Below are positions 46,094-55,537 of a stretch of DNA of 64,000 nt, in pieces. Below the pieces are notes generated by a model. The model saw only the letters and a list, made by a program, of their open reading frames with translations, made no database searches and had not been told where the DNA came from. Made by a program: the position numbers and the translations under genes. The DNA is from Mycolicibacter engbaekii (lineage in GTDB: Bacteria; Actinomycetota; Actinomycetes; Mycobacteriales; Mycobacteriaceae). Position 1 is the first letter of the stretch, and each line of letters starts with the position of its first letter. The stretch spans positions 62,001 through 126,000 of the forward strand of contig NZ_LQOT01000024.1 of NCBI RefSeq assembly GCF_002101585.1, read 5' to 3'.

Positions 46094-46164
46094 GCGCCGC
46101 ACTTGCGATCGGCTGTGCCTGAGGCGGCGACCCGCTGCGTGCGGCTGCGCCGCACTTGCGATCG
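46094..46164. repeat. 18-bp direct repeat upstream of purK
   Basis: GCGCCGCACTTGCGATCG occurs exactly at 46094-46111 and again at 46147-46164, 53 bp apart (start to start). It lies in the purK/GtrA divergent gap and may be a regulator site or a dispersed repeat. Confidence 0.6.
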
Positions 46165-46193
46165 CCGCGTACGGGCGTGACACGATATTGCCC

Positions 46194-47417
46194 GTGCCGA
46201 ACGCCGCAACCACCCCGCCGCCATCGGATGGCCGCAGCCCCCTGGTCGCCATGGTGGGCGGTGGTCAGCTGGCGCGGATGACCCATCAGGCAGCGATCGC
46301 GCTCGGACAGCGGTTGCGGGTGCTGGCGGCCGCTCCCGACGAGCCGGCAGCCCAAGTCACCCCGGACGTCGTACTGGGCTCCCACACCGACCTCGACGAC
46401 CTGCGCCGCGCTGCCGACGGCGCCACCGTGCTCACCTTCGACCACGAGCACGTCCCGGGCGAACTGCTCGACCGGCTGGTCGCCGAAGGGGTCAACGTCG
46501 CACCGCCACCGGCGGCTCTGCGGCACGCCCAGGACAAGCTGGTGATGCGCCGCAGACTGGCGGAGCTGGGGGCGCCGGTGCCCCGCTTCGCCGCGATCGA
46601 GACCACCGAAGACCTTGAGCGTTTCGCGGAGCTGACCGGTGGGCCGATGGTGGTGAAGGCGGCCCGGGGCGGTTATGACGGCCGTGGGGTTTCCCTGGTC
46701 GACGACCTGCCCCAGGCCCGGGCGGTGGTCGCCGACTATCTGGCGGCCGGAGTACCGGTGCTGGCCGAGGAGCGCGTGGTGATGCGCCGCGAGCTTTCCG
46801 CACTGGTGGCCCGCTCACCGTTCGGCCAGGGCGCGGCCTGGCCGGTGGTCGAGACCGTGCAGGAAGACGGGATCTGCGTGACGGTGATCGCGCCGGCCCC
46901 CGACCTCTCCGATGAGACAGCCGCCGCCGCCCAGCAACTGGCGCTGCGGCTGGCCGATGAGCTGGGGGTCGTCGGTGTGCTGGCCGTTGAGCTGTTCGAG
47001 ACCGCTGAGGGCCAGTTGCTGGTCAACGAGCTGGCGATGCGACCGCACAACTCGGGGCACTGGACCATGGACGGGGCGGCCACCGGCCAGTTCGAGCAGC
47101 ATCTGCGCGCGGTGCTGGACTATCCGCTCGGCGCCACCACGCCGATCGCCCCGCTGACCGTGATGGCCAATGTGCTGGGCGCCGCGCAGACCCCGTCGAT
47201 GTCGATGGACGAGCGGCTGCACCATCTGTTCGCGCGGTATCCCGACGCCCGGGTCCACCTCTACGGCAAGGGCGAACGGCCCGGTCGCAAGATCGGCCAT
47301 ATCAACCTGCTCGGGCATGACACCAAGGACTCGGCGACGCTGCGCGAGCGGGCCGAAAGCGCGGCACACTGGTTGTCGCACGGGGAATGGAGCGATGGAT
47401 GGAATCCGCATGAGTGA
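46194..47417 (+). CDS. purK: N5-carboxyaminoimidazole ribonucleotide synthase PurK
   Basis: 407 residues, ATP-grasp. N-terminal [23 protein letters not shown]-binding [15 protein letters not shown] and the [24 protein letters not shown] active site are complete. It carboxylates AIR in purine synthesis. A GTG at 46194 (or TTG at 46188). Its end overlaps purE by 8 bases. Confidence 0.94.
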   Translation: MPNAATTPPPSDGRSPLVAMVGGGQLARMTHQAAIALGQRLRVLAAAPDEPAAQVTPDVVLGSHTDLDDLRRAADGATVLTFDHEHVPGELLDRLVAEGVNVAPPPAALRHAQDKLVMRRRLAELGAPVPRFAAIETTEDLERFAELTGGPMVVKAARGGYDGRGVSLVDDLPQARAVVADYLAAGVPVLAEERVVMRRELSALVARSPFGQGAAWPVVETVQEDGICVTVIAPAPDLSDETAAAAQQLALRLADELGVVGVLAVELFETAEGQLLVNELAMRPHNSGHWTMDGAATGQFEQHLRAVLDYPLGATTPIAPLTVMANVLGAAQTPSMSMDERLHHLFARYPDARVHLYGKGERPGRKIGHINLLGHDTKDSATLRERAESAAHWLSHGEWSDGWNPHE

Positions 47418-47925
47418 GCACAAGCCCGGTCCCCGGGTCGGCGTCATCATGGGCAGCGACAGCGACTGGTCGGTGATGGAGGAGGCGGCGCTGGCGCTCG
47501 CCGAGTTCGACGTCCCGTTCGAGGTCGGGGTGGTCTCGGCGCACCGCACGCCGCAGCGGATGTTCGACTACGCGCGCGACGCCGCGGGACGCGGCATCCA
47601 GGTGATCATCGCCGGGGCCGGCGGCGCCGCGCACCTGCCCGGGATGGTGGCCTCGGCCACACCCCTGCCGGTGATCGGGGTGCCGGTCCCGTTGGCGCGC
47701 CTGGACGGGCTGGATTCTTTGCTGTCGATCGTGCAGATGCCGGCGGGCGTGCCGGTGGCCACCGTGTCCATCGGTGGTGGGCGCAACGCAGGTTTGCTGG
47801 CGGTGCGCATTCTGGGCTCGGCCGACGCTGCGCTGCGGGCGCGAATGGTGGATTATCAAGACCAGTTGGCACAGAGCGTGCTTGCGAAGGACGCGATGCT
47901 TCAAGGTAAAGTTACCGGCGAGTAG
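47410..47925 (+). CDS. purE: N5-CAIR mutase PurE
   Basis: 171 residues. [17 protein letters not shown] at the N-terminus, [11 protein letters not shown] with the catalytic His, and [14 protein letters not shown] are the PurE motifs. It rearranges N5-CAIR to CAIR after PurK. ATG at 47410 overlaps the purK stop, so the two are coupled. Confidence 0.95.
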   Translation: MSEHKPGPRVGVIMGSDSDWSVMEEAALALAEFDVPFEVGVVSAHRTPQRMFDYARDAAGRGIQVIIAGAGGAAHLPGMVASATPLPVIGVPVPLARLDGLDSLLSIVQMPAGVPVATVSIGGGRNAGLLAVRILGSADAALRARMVDYQDQLAQSVLAKDAMLQGKVTGE

Positions 47926-47939
47926 CTTAGGAGGCTGTC

Positions 47940-49109
47940 ATGTCTGGGTGGGCCGGGGATCCGTCGTTCGACCTGTTCAAACTCCCGCAGGAGCATGACG
48001 AACTACGGGCGGCGATTCGGGCGCTGGCGGAGAAGGAGATCGCTCCGTACGCCAAAGAGGTCGACGAGCAGGCCCGGTTCCCCGACGAGGCGCTGGCCGC
48101 GCTGAACGCATCGGGTTTCAACGCGGTGCACGTGCCCGAGGCCTACGGCGGGCAGGGCGCGGACTCGGTCGCGGCCTGCATCGTGATCGAAGAGGTGGCC
48201 CGGGTATGCGCCTCGTCGTCGCTGATACCGGCGGTGAACAAGCTCGGCACCATGGGGCTGATCCTGTCCGGCTCCGAAGAGCTCAAGGCGCAGGTGCTGC
48301 CGGCGCTCGCCGCCGGCGAGGTGATGGCCTCCTACGCGCTGTCCGAGCGCGAAGCGGGCAGTGACGCCGCGGCGATGCGCACGCGCGCCAAGGCCGACGG
48401 CGACGACTGGATCCTCAACGGGTCGAAGTGCTGGATCACCAACGGCGGCAAGTCCAGTTGGTACACCGTGATGGCCGTGACCGATCCGGATCTGGACGCC
48501 AACGGGATTTCGGCCTTCATGGTGCACATCGACGACGAGGGTTTCACCATCGGGCCCAAGGAGCACAAGCTCGGCATCAAGGGGTCGCCGACCACGGAGC
48601 TCTATTTCGAGAACTGCCGGATTCCGGGGGACCGGATCATCGGCGAGCCGGGAACCGGGTTCAAAACGGCGCTGCGCACCCTGGACCACACCCGTCCGAC
48701 GATCGGCGCCCAGGCGGTGGGCATCGCCCAGGGCGCGCTGGACGCGGCGATCGAGTACACCAAGGACCGCAAGCAGTTCGGCAAGAACATCAGCACCTTC
48801 CAGGGTGTGCAGTTCATGCTGGCCGACATGGCGATGAAGCTCGAGGCGGCCCGCCTGATGGTGTACTCGGCCGCGGCGCGCGCCGAGCGGGGCGAGACCG
48901 GTCTGGGTTTCATCTCGGCGGCCAGCAAGTGCTTTGCCTCCGACGTCGCCATGGAGGTCACCACCGACGCGGTGCAGTTGTTCGGCGGCGCGGGCTACAC
49001 CACCGACTTCCCGGTCGAGCGGATGATGCGTGACGCCAAGATCACCCAGATCTACGAGGGCACCAACCAGATCCAGCGCGTCGTGATGAGCCGGCACCTC
49101 CTGCGCTGA
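47940..49109 (+). CDS. fadE25: Acyl-CoA dehydrogenase FadE25
   Basis: 389 residues. FAD/substrate motifs YALSEREAGSDAAAM and WITNGG (~165-170), and the catalytic Glu in IYEGTNQIQ near the C-terminus. It performs the first step of beta-oxidation or a related desaturation. TAGGAGG precedes the ATG. Order purK-purE-fadE25 is the M. tuberculosis one in reverse. Confidence 0.94.
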   Translation: MSGWAGDPSFDLFKLPQEHDELRAAIRALAEKEIAPYAKEVDEQARFPDEALAALNASGFNAVHVPEAYGGQGADSVAACIVIEEVARVCASSSLIPAVNKLGTMGLILSGSEELKAQVLPALAAGEVMASYALSEREAGSDAAAMRTRAKADGDDWILNGSKCWITNGGKSSWYTVMAVTDPDLDANGISAFMVHIDDEGFTIGPKEHKLGIKGSPTTELYFENCRIPGDRIIGEPGTGFKTALRTLDHTRPTIGAQAVGIAQGALDAAIEYTKDRKQFGKNISTFQGVQFMLADMAMKLEAARLMVYSAAARAERGETGLGFISAASKCFASDVAMEVTTDAVQLFGGAGYTTDFPVERMMRDAKITQIYEGTNQIQRVVMSRHLLR

Positions 49110-49113
49110 CATC

Positions 49114-49698
49114 GTGAGCTCCCGAATCGAGATCGCCCGACACGCTCGGCACGCGTTCGTCGACACGGTTGACGGGCTCACCGACGCCGAATTCGACCAC
49201 GGCACCACCTTGTGCACAGACTGGTCGCCGCGCGATGTGCTGTCGCACCTGATCGGTACCGCCGAGATCGGCCGCTACCTGCGCGCCCCGTGGCGGTTGC
49301 ACCGGATCAACGCCGAGGCGGTGGCCGCCGGACGCCGGCTCAGTCGCGCGGAGTTGATCGCTGCCGGCCGCCGCTGGGCGCAGGTGCCGGACCGGGCGCT
49401 GGCCGGCCTGCTGCTGGGCGACGTGGCGATGCATCACCAGGATGTGCTGCGCGGCCTGGGCCGTACCCGGACGATCCCGCCCGTCGAAGAGGCCGCCATC
49501 CTCGCCGAGGGTGTGAGCCTGACCGTGCAGAAGCTGCAGCCGACCTTGCTGCGCTACCGGGTCGAGCCCACCAATGGGATCGGCCGGCCCCGGGGCCGGG
49601 GCCGCGTGGTCCGCGGCACCGCGGAGGCGCTGGGCATGTGGCTGGGGGGCCGGAACGTCGCCGAGGTGCAGATCGAAGGCGTGCCCCTGCAGCAGTGA
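49114..49698 (+). CDS. DinB-like/maleylpyruvate isomerase-family protein
   Basis: 194 residues. A DinB-like four-helix fold of TIGR03083 type, with TLCTDWSPRDVLSHLIGTAEIGRYL (~31-55) as the conserved N-terminal helix and a DVAMHHQDVLRGL (~105-117) metal-ligand-like His pair. Mycobacterial members may be mycothiol-dependent. GTG start, 4 bp after fadE25. Substrate unknown. Confidence 0.78.
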   Translation: MSSRIEIARHARHAFVDTVDGLTDAEFDHGTTLCTDWSPRDVLSHLIGTAEIGRYLRAPWRLHRINAEAVAAGRRLSRAELIAAGRRWAQVPDRALAGLLLGDVAMHHQDVLRGLGRTRTIPPVEEAAILAEGVSLTVQKLQPTLLRYRVEPTNGIGRPRGRGRVVRGTAEALGMWLGGRNVAEVQIEGVPLQQ

Positions 49699-49762
49699 TC
49701 AGCCCACCGCGCCGGCCCGACATGGGCATTCGGCGCTGTCCGTCCCACCTAGGAGAGGCTTC

Positions 49763-50890
49763 ATGCCAGGACTACTGCCCGAGGTCGACCCCGACGGTCT
49801 GCTCGAGTACTCCGTCGTCTACACCGACCGGGCACTCAACCACATGTCCGGACGCTTCCAGTCGGTCATGAACGAGGTCTCGGCCATGCTCCGCGAGGTG
49901 TACCACGCCGACGCGGCCGTCATCGTGCCCGGCAACGGCACGTGTGGCATGGAGGCGGTGGCGCGCCAATTCGCCAACGACGCCGAGGTGCTGGTCGTGC
50001 GCAACGGGTTCTTCAGTTACCGGTGGAGCCAGATTCTTCAGACCGGCCGGATCACCGACCGCGTCACTGTTCTCACCGCCCGCCCGACCGGCGACGGCGA
50101 CGAGGCGCCCTGGACGCCCGCGCCCATCGACGAGGTCGAGGAGGCCATAGCGCGAACCCGGCCCGCGCTGGTGTGCGTCCCGCACGTCGAAACCGCCAGC
50201 GGGATCCTGCTGCCCGACGACTATCTGGCGCGCGTCGGCGCGGCGACCGCGGCAGTGGGAGGTTTGTTCGTGCTGGACTGCATCGCCTCCGGTGCGGTCT
50301 GGGCGGACATGGCGACGCTGGGGGTCGACGTCCTGGTCACCGCACCCCAGAAAGACTGGAGCGCCGAGCCGGGCTGCGCGATGGTCTGTCTGTCCGAGCG
50401 GGCCGTCGATGTCATGGACCGCACCACCAGCACCAGCTTCGCGCTCGACCTGAAGAAGTGGCGCGAGATCATGATCGCCTACGAGAACGGCGGGCATGCC
50501 TACCACGCGACCATGCCGACCGGTGTCATCACCGGACTGCGCGACGCCATGGCCCAGACCCGTGATCGCGGCTTCGGTGCGGTGCAAGAGCAGCAGTTCA
50601 CGCTGGGGCGCAAGGTCCGGGCGCTGCTGGCCGAACGCGGCTTCCCCAGCGTGGCCGCACCGGGATTCGAAGCCCCCGGTGTGGTGGTCAGCTACACCAC
50701 CGACCCCGAGATCCGGACCGGGCGAAAGTTTTTGGCCCAGGGGATTCAGACCGCGGCGGGAGTGCCCCTGCAATGCGGCGAGCCGGACACATTCTCCACC
50801 TTCCGAGTGGGATTGTTCGGGCTGGACAAGCTGGCCGACGTCGAGGGAACGGTTGCGCGGCTGAGCCGCGCGATCGACCAGATCGCCTGA
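49763..50890 (+). CDS. Class V aminotransferase (alanine-glyoxylate type)
   Basis: 375 residues, fold type I PLP enzyme. VPGNGTCGMEAVARQF (~52-67), DCIASGAVWADM (~172-183) and the PLP-Lys in TAPQKDWSAEPGC (~193-205). Similar to alanine-glyoxylate or related aminotransferases; the amino donor is not clear. AGGAGAGGC before ATG 49763 sets the start. It begins the segment not seen in the M. tuberculosis order. Confidence 0.82.
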   Translation: MPGLLPEVDPDGLLEYSVVYTDRALNHMSGRFQSVMNEVSAMLREVYHADAAVIVPGNGTCGMEAVARQFANDAEVLVVRNGFFSYRWSQILQTGRITDRVTVLTARPTGDGDEAPWTPAPIDEVEEAIARTRPALVCVPHVETASGILLPDDYLARVGAATAAVGGLFVLDCIASGAVWADMATLGVDVLVTAPQKDWSAEPGCAMVCLSERAVDVMDRTTSTSFALDLKKWREIMIAYENGGHAYHATMPTGVITGLRDAMAQTRDRGFGAVQEQQFTLGRKVRALLAERGFPSVAAPGFEAPGVVVSYTTDPEIRTGRKFLAQGIQTAAGVPLQCGEPDTFSTFRVGLFGLDKLADVEGTVARLSRAIDQIA

Positions 50891-51006
50891 GCTGTCAGTG
50901 CACGTCGGTGGGCTGCGCGGGCTGGGGTATCTGATTAGGCTTGACCACATGTCGCTGTCTGCGGCCTACGGTGTCGCCCGGGCATCCGGAGAATGGGTCT
51001 GATCCG

Positions 51007-53106
51007 ATGTCGCAAACATCTGCCGGTGCGTCGAGCATCTACCTCGCCGCTGCCGAAGGCGGCTCCGGCAAGTCCGTGCTCGCGCTGGGCCTGCTGCACC
51101 TGTTGGCGGCCTCCTCGGCCCGCGTCGGGGTGTTCCGCCCGGTGGTGCGGTCGCTCGACGAGCCCGACGGGCAACTCGAACTGCTGCTCGAGCATGCCAC
51201 CGCCGCCATCGAGGACCACAGTTCCTGCCGCGGCGTGACCTATCAGCAGGTCTTCGCCGACCGGGAGGCGGCGCTGGGCGAGATCGTCTCGCGATTCCAC
51301 GATGTCGCCCGGCACTGCGACACCGTGCTGGTGGTCGGCAGCGACTACACCGACGTCGTCAACCCGAGCGAGTTGAGCTTCAACGCCCGGGTCGCGGTGA
51401 ATCTCGGCGCGCCGCTGGTGCTTGCGGTCAACGGCTACAACCGCGACGCCCAGTCTGTCGCCGATATCACCGCACGCTGCCTGGCCGAAGTGGCTGCGGT
51501 ACACGCTCATCCGGCGGCGGTGATCGCCAACCGCTGCGATCCCGACCGGCTCTGCGATGTCAGCCAGGCGATCTCGCAGCAGCTGCCCGACATCGATGTG
51601 CCGGTGTTCGCAGTTCCCGAGGTGGCGCTGTTGTCGGCCCCGACGATGGCCGAACTCTGCTCGGCGCTGGACGGCACCGTCTACAGCGGCGACCCGGAGT
51701 TGCTTCGCCGGGAGGCGCTCAGCGTCATGGTCGGTGGCATGACCGCGGAGAACATTCTCGACAGGCTGTCCGAGGGCCAGGTGGTGATCGTGCCGGCCGA
51801 CCGGTCCGACGTGCTGCTGGCTTTGGTGAACGCCCATGAAGCGCAGGGATTTCCGTCACTGGCGGGGATCATTCTCAACGGCGGCCTGTTGCCTCATCCC
51901 GCTATCGACAAGCTGGTCAAGGGTCTTCGGCCGACACTGCCGCTGATCGCCACCAGCCACCGCACCTACGACACCGCCGAAAAGGTGTCGCATACCGGTT
52001 CGCGGATCACCGTGGGCGCATTGCGCAAGATCGACACCGCTATCGCGCTGATCGCCAAGCACATCGACGGTGCCGAGCTGGCCGAGCGGATCCGGGTGCC
52101 GGCGTCGAACGTCATCACGCCGCAGATGTTCGAATACCGGCTGCTGGAACGAGCCCGGGCAGACCGCCGGCACATTGTGCTTCCGGAGGCGACTGACGAC
52201 CGGATTCTGCTGGCCGCCGGCCGGTTGCTGTCGCGCGGCATCGTCGACCTGACGTTGCTCGGCGTCGAAGGTGCGGTGCGCCGCCGCGGCGCCGAGCTGG
52301 GGGTGGACCTCGACGCCGCGCGCGTGATCGACCCGGAGACCTCGCAGTTGCGGGACGCGTTCGGCGCCGAGTACACCCGGCTGCGGTCGCACAGGGGCAT
52401 GACCGAAGACCGTGCCCGCGAGATCATGCGCGACATCTCCTATTTCGGCACCATGATGGTGCACCAGGGTATTGCCGACGGGATGGTGTCGGGGGCTGCG
52501 CACACCACCGCGCACACGATCCGGCCGGCGTTCGAGATCATCCGGACTGCGCCCGGGGTGTCGACGGTGTCCAGTGTGTTCCTGATGTGTCTGTCGGACC
52601 GGGTGCTGGCCTACGGCGACTGTGCGGTGGTTCCCGATCCCACCGTCGAGCAGCTGGCCGACATCGCGATCTCCTCGGCGGCCACCGCGGCGGCGTTCGG
52701 CATCGAACCCCGGGTGGCGCTGCTGTCCTACTCGACCGGCGAGTCCGGCTCGGGTGCCGGCGTGGACAAGGTCCGTGCCGCAACGCAATTGGTGCACCAG
52801 CGTCGCCCCGACCTGCTCGCCGACGGTCCCATCCAGTACGACGCCGCGGTCGACGCGGGGGTGGCGGCAGCCAAGAGACCGGACTCGCCGGTCGCCGGTC
52901 GGGCCACCGTGCTGGTGTTCCCCGACCTCAACACCGGCAACAACACCTACAAGGCGGTGCAGCGCAGTGCCGGTGCCGTCGCGATCGGCCCGGTGCTGCA
53001 GGGCCTGGCCAAACCCGTCAACGACCTGTCCCGGGGAGCGCTGGTCGACGACATCGTCTACACGGTGGCCATCACCGCGATCCAGGCGCAGGGAGCAGCC
53101 CAGTGA
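51007..53106 (+). CDS. pta: Phosphate acetyltransferase Pta
   Basis: 699 residues. An N-terminal ATPase-like regulatory domain ([16 protein letters not shown]-loop, ~12-27; DRTGG-type region), a DRTGG-like middle (~230-330) and the C-terminal PTA domain (~365-699, with [28 protein letters not shown] and [13 protein letters not shown]). It interconverts acetyl-CoA and acetyl phosphate. ATG 51007; the frame opens at 50941. Its stop overlaps the ackA GTG. Confidence 0.95.
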   Translation: MSQTSAGASSIYLAAAEGGSGKSVLALGLLHLLAASSARVGVFRPVVRSLDEPDGQLELLLEHATAAIEDHSSCRGVTYQQVFADREAALGEIVSRFHDVARHCDTVLVVGSDYTDVVNPSELSFNARVAVNLGAPLVLAVNGYNRDAQSVADITARCLAEVAAVHAHPAAVIANRCDPDRLCDVSQAISQQLPDIDVPVFAVPEVALLSAPTMAELCSALDGTVYSGDPELLRREALSVMVGGMTAENILDRLSEGQVVIVPADRSDVLLALVNAHEAQGFPSLAGIILNGGLLPHPAIDKLVKGLRPTLPLIATSHRTYDTAEKVSHTGSRITVGALRKIDTAIALIAKHIDGAELAERIRVPASNVITPQMFEYRLLERARADRRHIVLPEATDDRILLAAGRLLSRGIVDLTLLGVEGAVRRRGAELGVDLDAARVIDPETSQLRDAFGAEYTRLRSHRGMTEDRAREIMRDISYFGTMMVHQGIADGMVSGAAHTTAHTIRPAFEIIRTAPGVSTVSSVFLMCLSDRVLAYGDCAVVPDPTVEQLADIAISSAATAAAFGIEPRVALLSYSTGESGSGAGVDKVRAATQLVHQRRPDLLADGPIQYDAAVDAGVAAAKRPDSPVAGRATVLVFPDLNTGNNTYKAVQRSAGAVAIGPVLQGLAKPVNDLSRGALVDDIVYTVAITAIQAQGAAQ

Positions 53107-54257
53107 CAGCAAGCGCGCCCGGTCTGGTGCTGGTGCTCAACTCCGGCTCGTCGTCGATCAAGTTCCAGTTGGTCGACCCGGAGGCCGGGACCGCGCTGCT
53201 GTCCGGCCTGGTGGAGCAGATCGGCGAGGCGAACAGCCCCGTCGCGGACCACGCCGCCGGACTGCGGCTGATCCACCGAAAACTCACCGACTCCGGCATC
53301 GACCTGGCGGCCGTCCGCGCTGTCGGGCATCGCGTGGTGCACGGGGGCCAGCTGTTCTCCCGCCCGACCCTGATCACCGACGAGGTGGTGGCCGAAGTCG
53401 CGCGGCTGGCGGAGCTGGCGCCCCTGCACAATCCCGCCAACGTGATCGGGATCGAAGTGGCCCGCAAGGACTTCCCCGACGTTCCGCACGTCGCGGTGTT
53501 CGACACCGGCTTCTTCCATTCCTTGCCGGCCGCGGCCGCCGCCTACGCCATAGATCACGACCTGGCCACCCGATTGGGCATCCGCCGCTACGGGTTCCAC
53601 GGCACCTCACACGAGTACGTGGCCGGTGAGGTCGCGGTGCTGCTCGACCGTGACCCCGCCGAGCTGAACCTCATCGTCGCGCATCTCGGTAACGGGGCGT
53701 CGGCGTCGGCGATCCGGGGCGGAGTGGCAGTCGAGACGTCGATGGGGCTGACGCCGCTGGAGGGTCTGGTGATGGGCACCCGCAGCGGCGACATCGATCC
53801 CGGGGTGCTGTTCCATCTGCACCGCACGGCCGGGCTCGGCGTCGACGAACTCGACGAGTTGCTCAACCGCCGCTCCGGGCTCAAGGGCCTCTGCGGGGTC
53901 AACGACTTCCGGGCGCTGCTGGAGCAGCGTGCGGTCGGAGGCGAGCCGGGCGAGGCCGCCAGGCTGGCCTACGACGTCTATGTTCACCGCCTTCGCAAGT
54001 ACGTCGGCGCGTATCTGGCCGTGCTGGGCAGAGTCGACGCCATCGCCTTCACCGCCGGGGTGGGGGAGAACGCGCCGAGCGTGCGCGAAGACGCGTTGGC
54101 CGGTCTGGAGGGCCTGGGCATCGTGGTGGACCCCGAACGCAACCGCGCCGGCAAGGGCGCCCGCATCATCTCCGCGCCGGGATCGCCCACCACCGTGCTG
54201 GTGGTCCCCACCAATGAGGAGCTGGCGATCGCCCGGGCCGCCTGGAAGTTCGTCTGA
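53103..54257 (+). CDS. ackA: Acetate kinase AckA
   Basis: 384 residues. [14 protein letters not shown] at the N-terminus, [12 protein letters not shown] (~160-171), HLGNGAS, and [14 protein letters not shown] near the C-terminus are all present. It makes ATP and acetate from acetyl phosphate. GTG start overlaps pta, so pta-ackA are coupled, as in M. tuberculosis Rv0408-Rv0409. Confidence 0.95.
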   Translation: MTASAPGLVLVLNSGSSSIKFQLVDPEAGTALLSGLVEQIGEANSPVADHAAGLRLIHRKLTDSGIDLAAVRAVGHRVVHGGQLFSRPTLITDEVVAEVARLAELAPLHNPANVIGIEVARKDFPDVPHVAVFDTGFFHSLPAAAAAYAIDHDLATRLGIRRYGFHGTSHEYVAGEVAVLLDRDPAELNLIVAHLGNGASASAIRGGVAVETSMGLTPLEGLVMGTRSGDIDPGVLFHLHRTAGLGVDELDELLNRRSGLKGLCGVNDFRALLEQRAVGGEPGEAARLAYDVYVHRLRKYVGAYLAVLGRVDAIAFTAGVGENAPSVREDALAGLEGLGIVVDPERNRAGKGARIISAPGSPTTVLVVPTNEELAIARAAWKFV

Positions 54258-54340
54258 ACACGCGCCCGATGGGCGTGGCGGCAGGGGCGCTCCGGCGGTA
54301 TCGGACCCGCCCGCGGCGAATCGCGGTACAGTTCCGTCCT

Positions 54341-55453
54341 GTGAAATGGGGCCGATCGGCGTCGCTGACCGCGCTGCTCGTTGTTGGCGCACTGGCGGTT
54401 TCGTCCTGCGGCGGTCGCGCGGGCGAGCCGGTGCCGGACGAGGCCCCGACGGCGGCCGTGGACTGCGCCGGCAAGCAGGAGCTGCGCGCCGGCGGCCCGA
54501 GCGCTCAGGCGAAGGCGATCCAGCAGTTCGTCTACGCCTACACCGCGGCGTGCCCGGGCCGGACGCTCAATTACCGCGCCAGCGGCGCAGCCGCGGCGGT
54601 CGACGACTTCATCGACAACGACCTGGACCTGGCCGGCTCCGAGGCGGCGCTGGATCCCGCCAAGACGCAGCCGGAGCGGGCGGCGGAGCGGTGCGGCTCG
54701 CCGGCCTGGCACCTGCCGCTGGTGTTCGACCCGATCGCCGTCACCTATCACATCCCGGGCGTCACCGGCCTGATCCTGGACGCGCCCACCCTGGCGAAGA
54801 TCTTCAGCGGCACGATCGGCAGTTGGGACAACCCCGCGATCAAGGCCCTCAACCCGGGTGCGGCGCTGCCCACGCTGCCCATCCACGTGGTGTACCGCAG
54901 CGACCGGTCGCCGAGCACCGCCGCCTTCCAGAAGTATCTCGAGGTCGCCTCCGACGGCGGGTGGTTCGGCGGCGGCGAGACCTTCAACGGCGGGGTCGGT
55001 GAAGCGGTCGTCGGCAACAACGGCGCCGCGGCGGCACTGCAGGCCACCGACGGCTCCATCACCTACAGCGAATGGTCGTTCGCGGTCGGCAAGCAGCTGC
55101 CGATGGCGCAGCTCATCACCGCCGGCGCGGCGCCGGTGGCGGTCTCCGTCGAGTCGGTCGGCAAGGCCCTCGCCGGGGCGAGGTTCGTCGCCGACGGCAA
55201 TCCGCACAACGACCTGGTGCTCGACCCGGCGTCGCTGTACAGACCCGCCGACCACGGCGCCTACCCGATCGTGACGGCCATCTATCAGATCGTCTGCTCG
55301 AAATACCCCGACGCCGCCACAGGTACGGCCGTCAAGGCGTTCCTGCAGGCCGCGATCGGTCCTGGCCAGGACGGCCTGGACCAGTACGGCTTCGTTCCCG
55401 TACCGGAACCCCTCACATCCCGGCTTCTGGCGTCGGCGAACGCGATCTCGTAG
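54341..55453 (+). CDS. PstS2-like phosphate-binding lipoprotein with altered binding residues
   Basis: 370 residues from the GTG at 54341. A signal peptide with lipobox VSSC precedes a periplasmic-binding fold similar to PstS2. Several usual phosphate contacts differ: AGSE where AGSD is normal, RSDRSPST where RSDxSGTT is normal, and GPSAQ where GSTAQ is normal. Ligand binding may be weak or changed. It is followed after 84 bp by the PknD-like kinase, the same order as pstS2-pknD in M. tuberculosis (Rv0932c-Rv0931c). It has no PstCAB genes nearby and follows ackA on the same strand. Confidence 0.82.
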   Translation: MKWGRSASLTALLVVGALAVSSCGGRAGEPVPDEAPTAAVDCAGKQELRAGGPSAQAKAIQQFVYAYTAACPGRTLNYRASGAAAAVDDFIDNDLDLAGSEAALDPAKTQPERAAERCGSPAWHLPLVFDPIAVTYHIPGVTGLILDAPTLAKIFSGTIGSWDNPAIKALNPGAALPTLPIHVVYRSDRSPSTAAFQKYLEVASDGGWFGGGETFNGGVGEAVVGNNGAAAALQATDGSITYSEWSFAVGKQLPMAQLITAGAAPVAVSVESVGKALAGARFVADGNPHNDLVLDPASLYRPADHGAYPIVTAIYQIVCSKYPDAATGTAVKAFLQAAIGPGQDGLDQYGFVPVPEPLTSRLLASANAIS

Positions 55454-55537
55454 GCGTTTGCGGCGTCGGTCCCGGTTAGTCTGGTAGCCAATCTTTCGCC
55501 GCAGTGCGCGGCACTGTGCTCGAAGGGAGCGCCGTCG

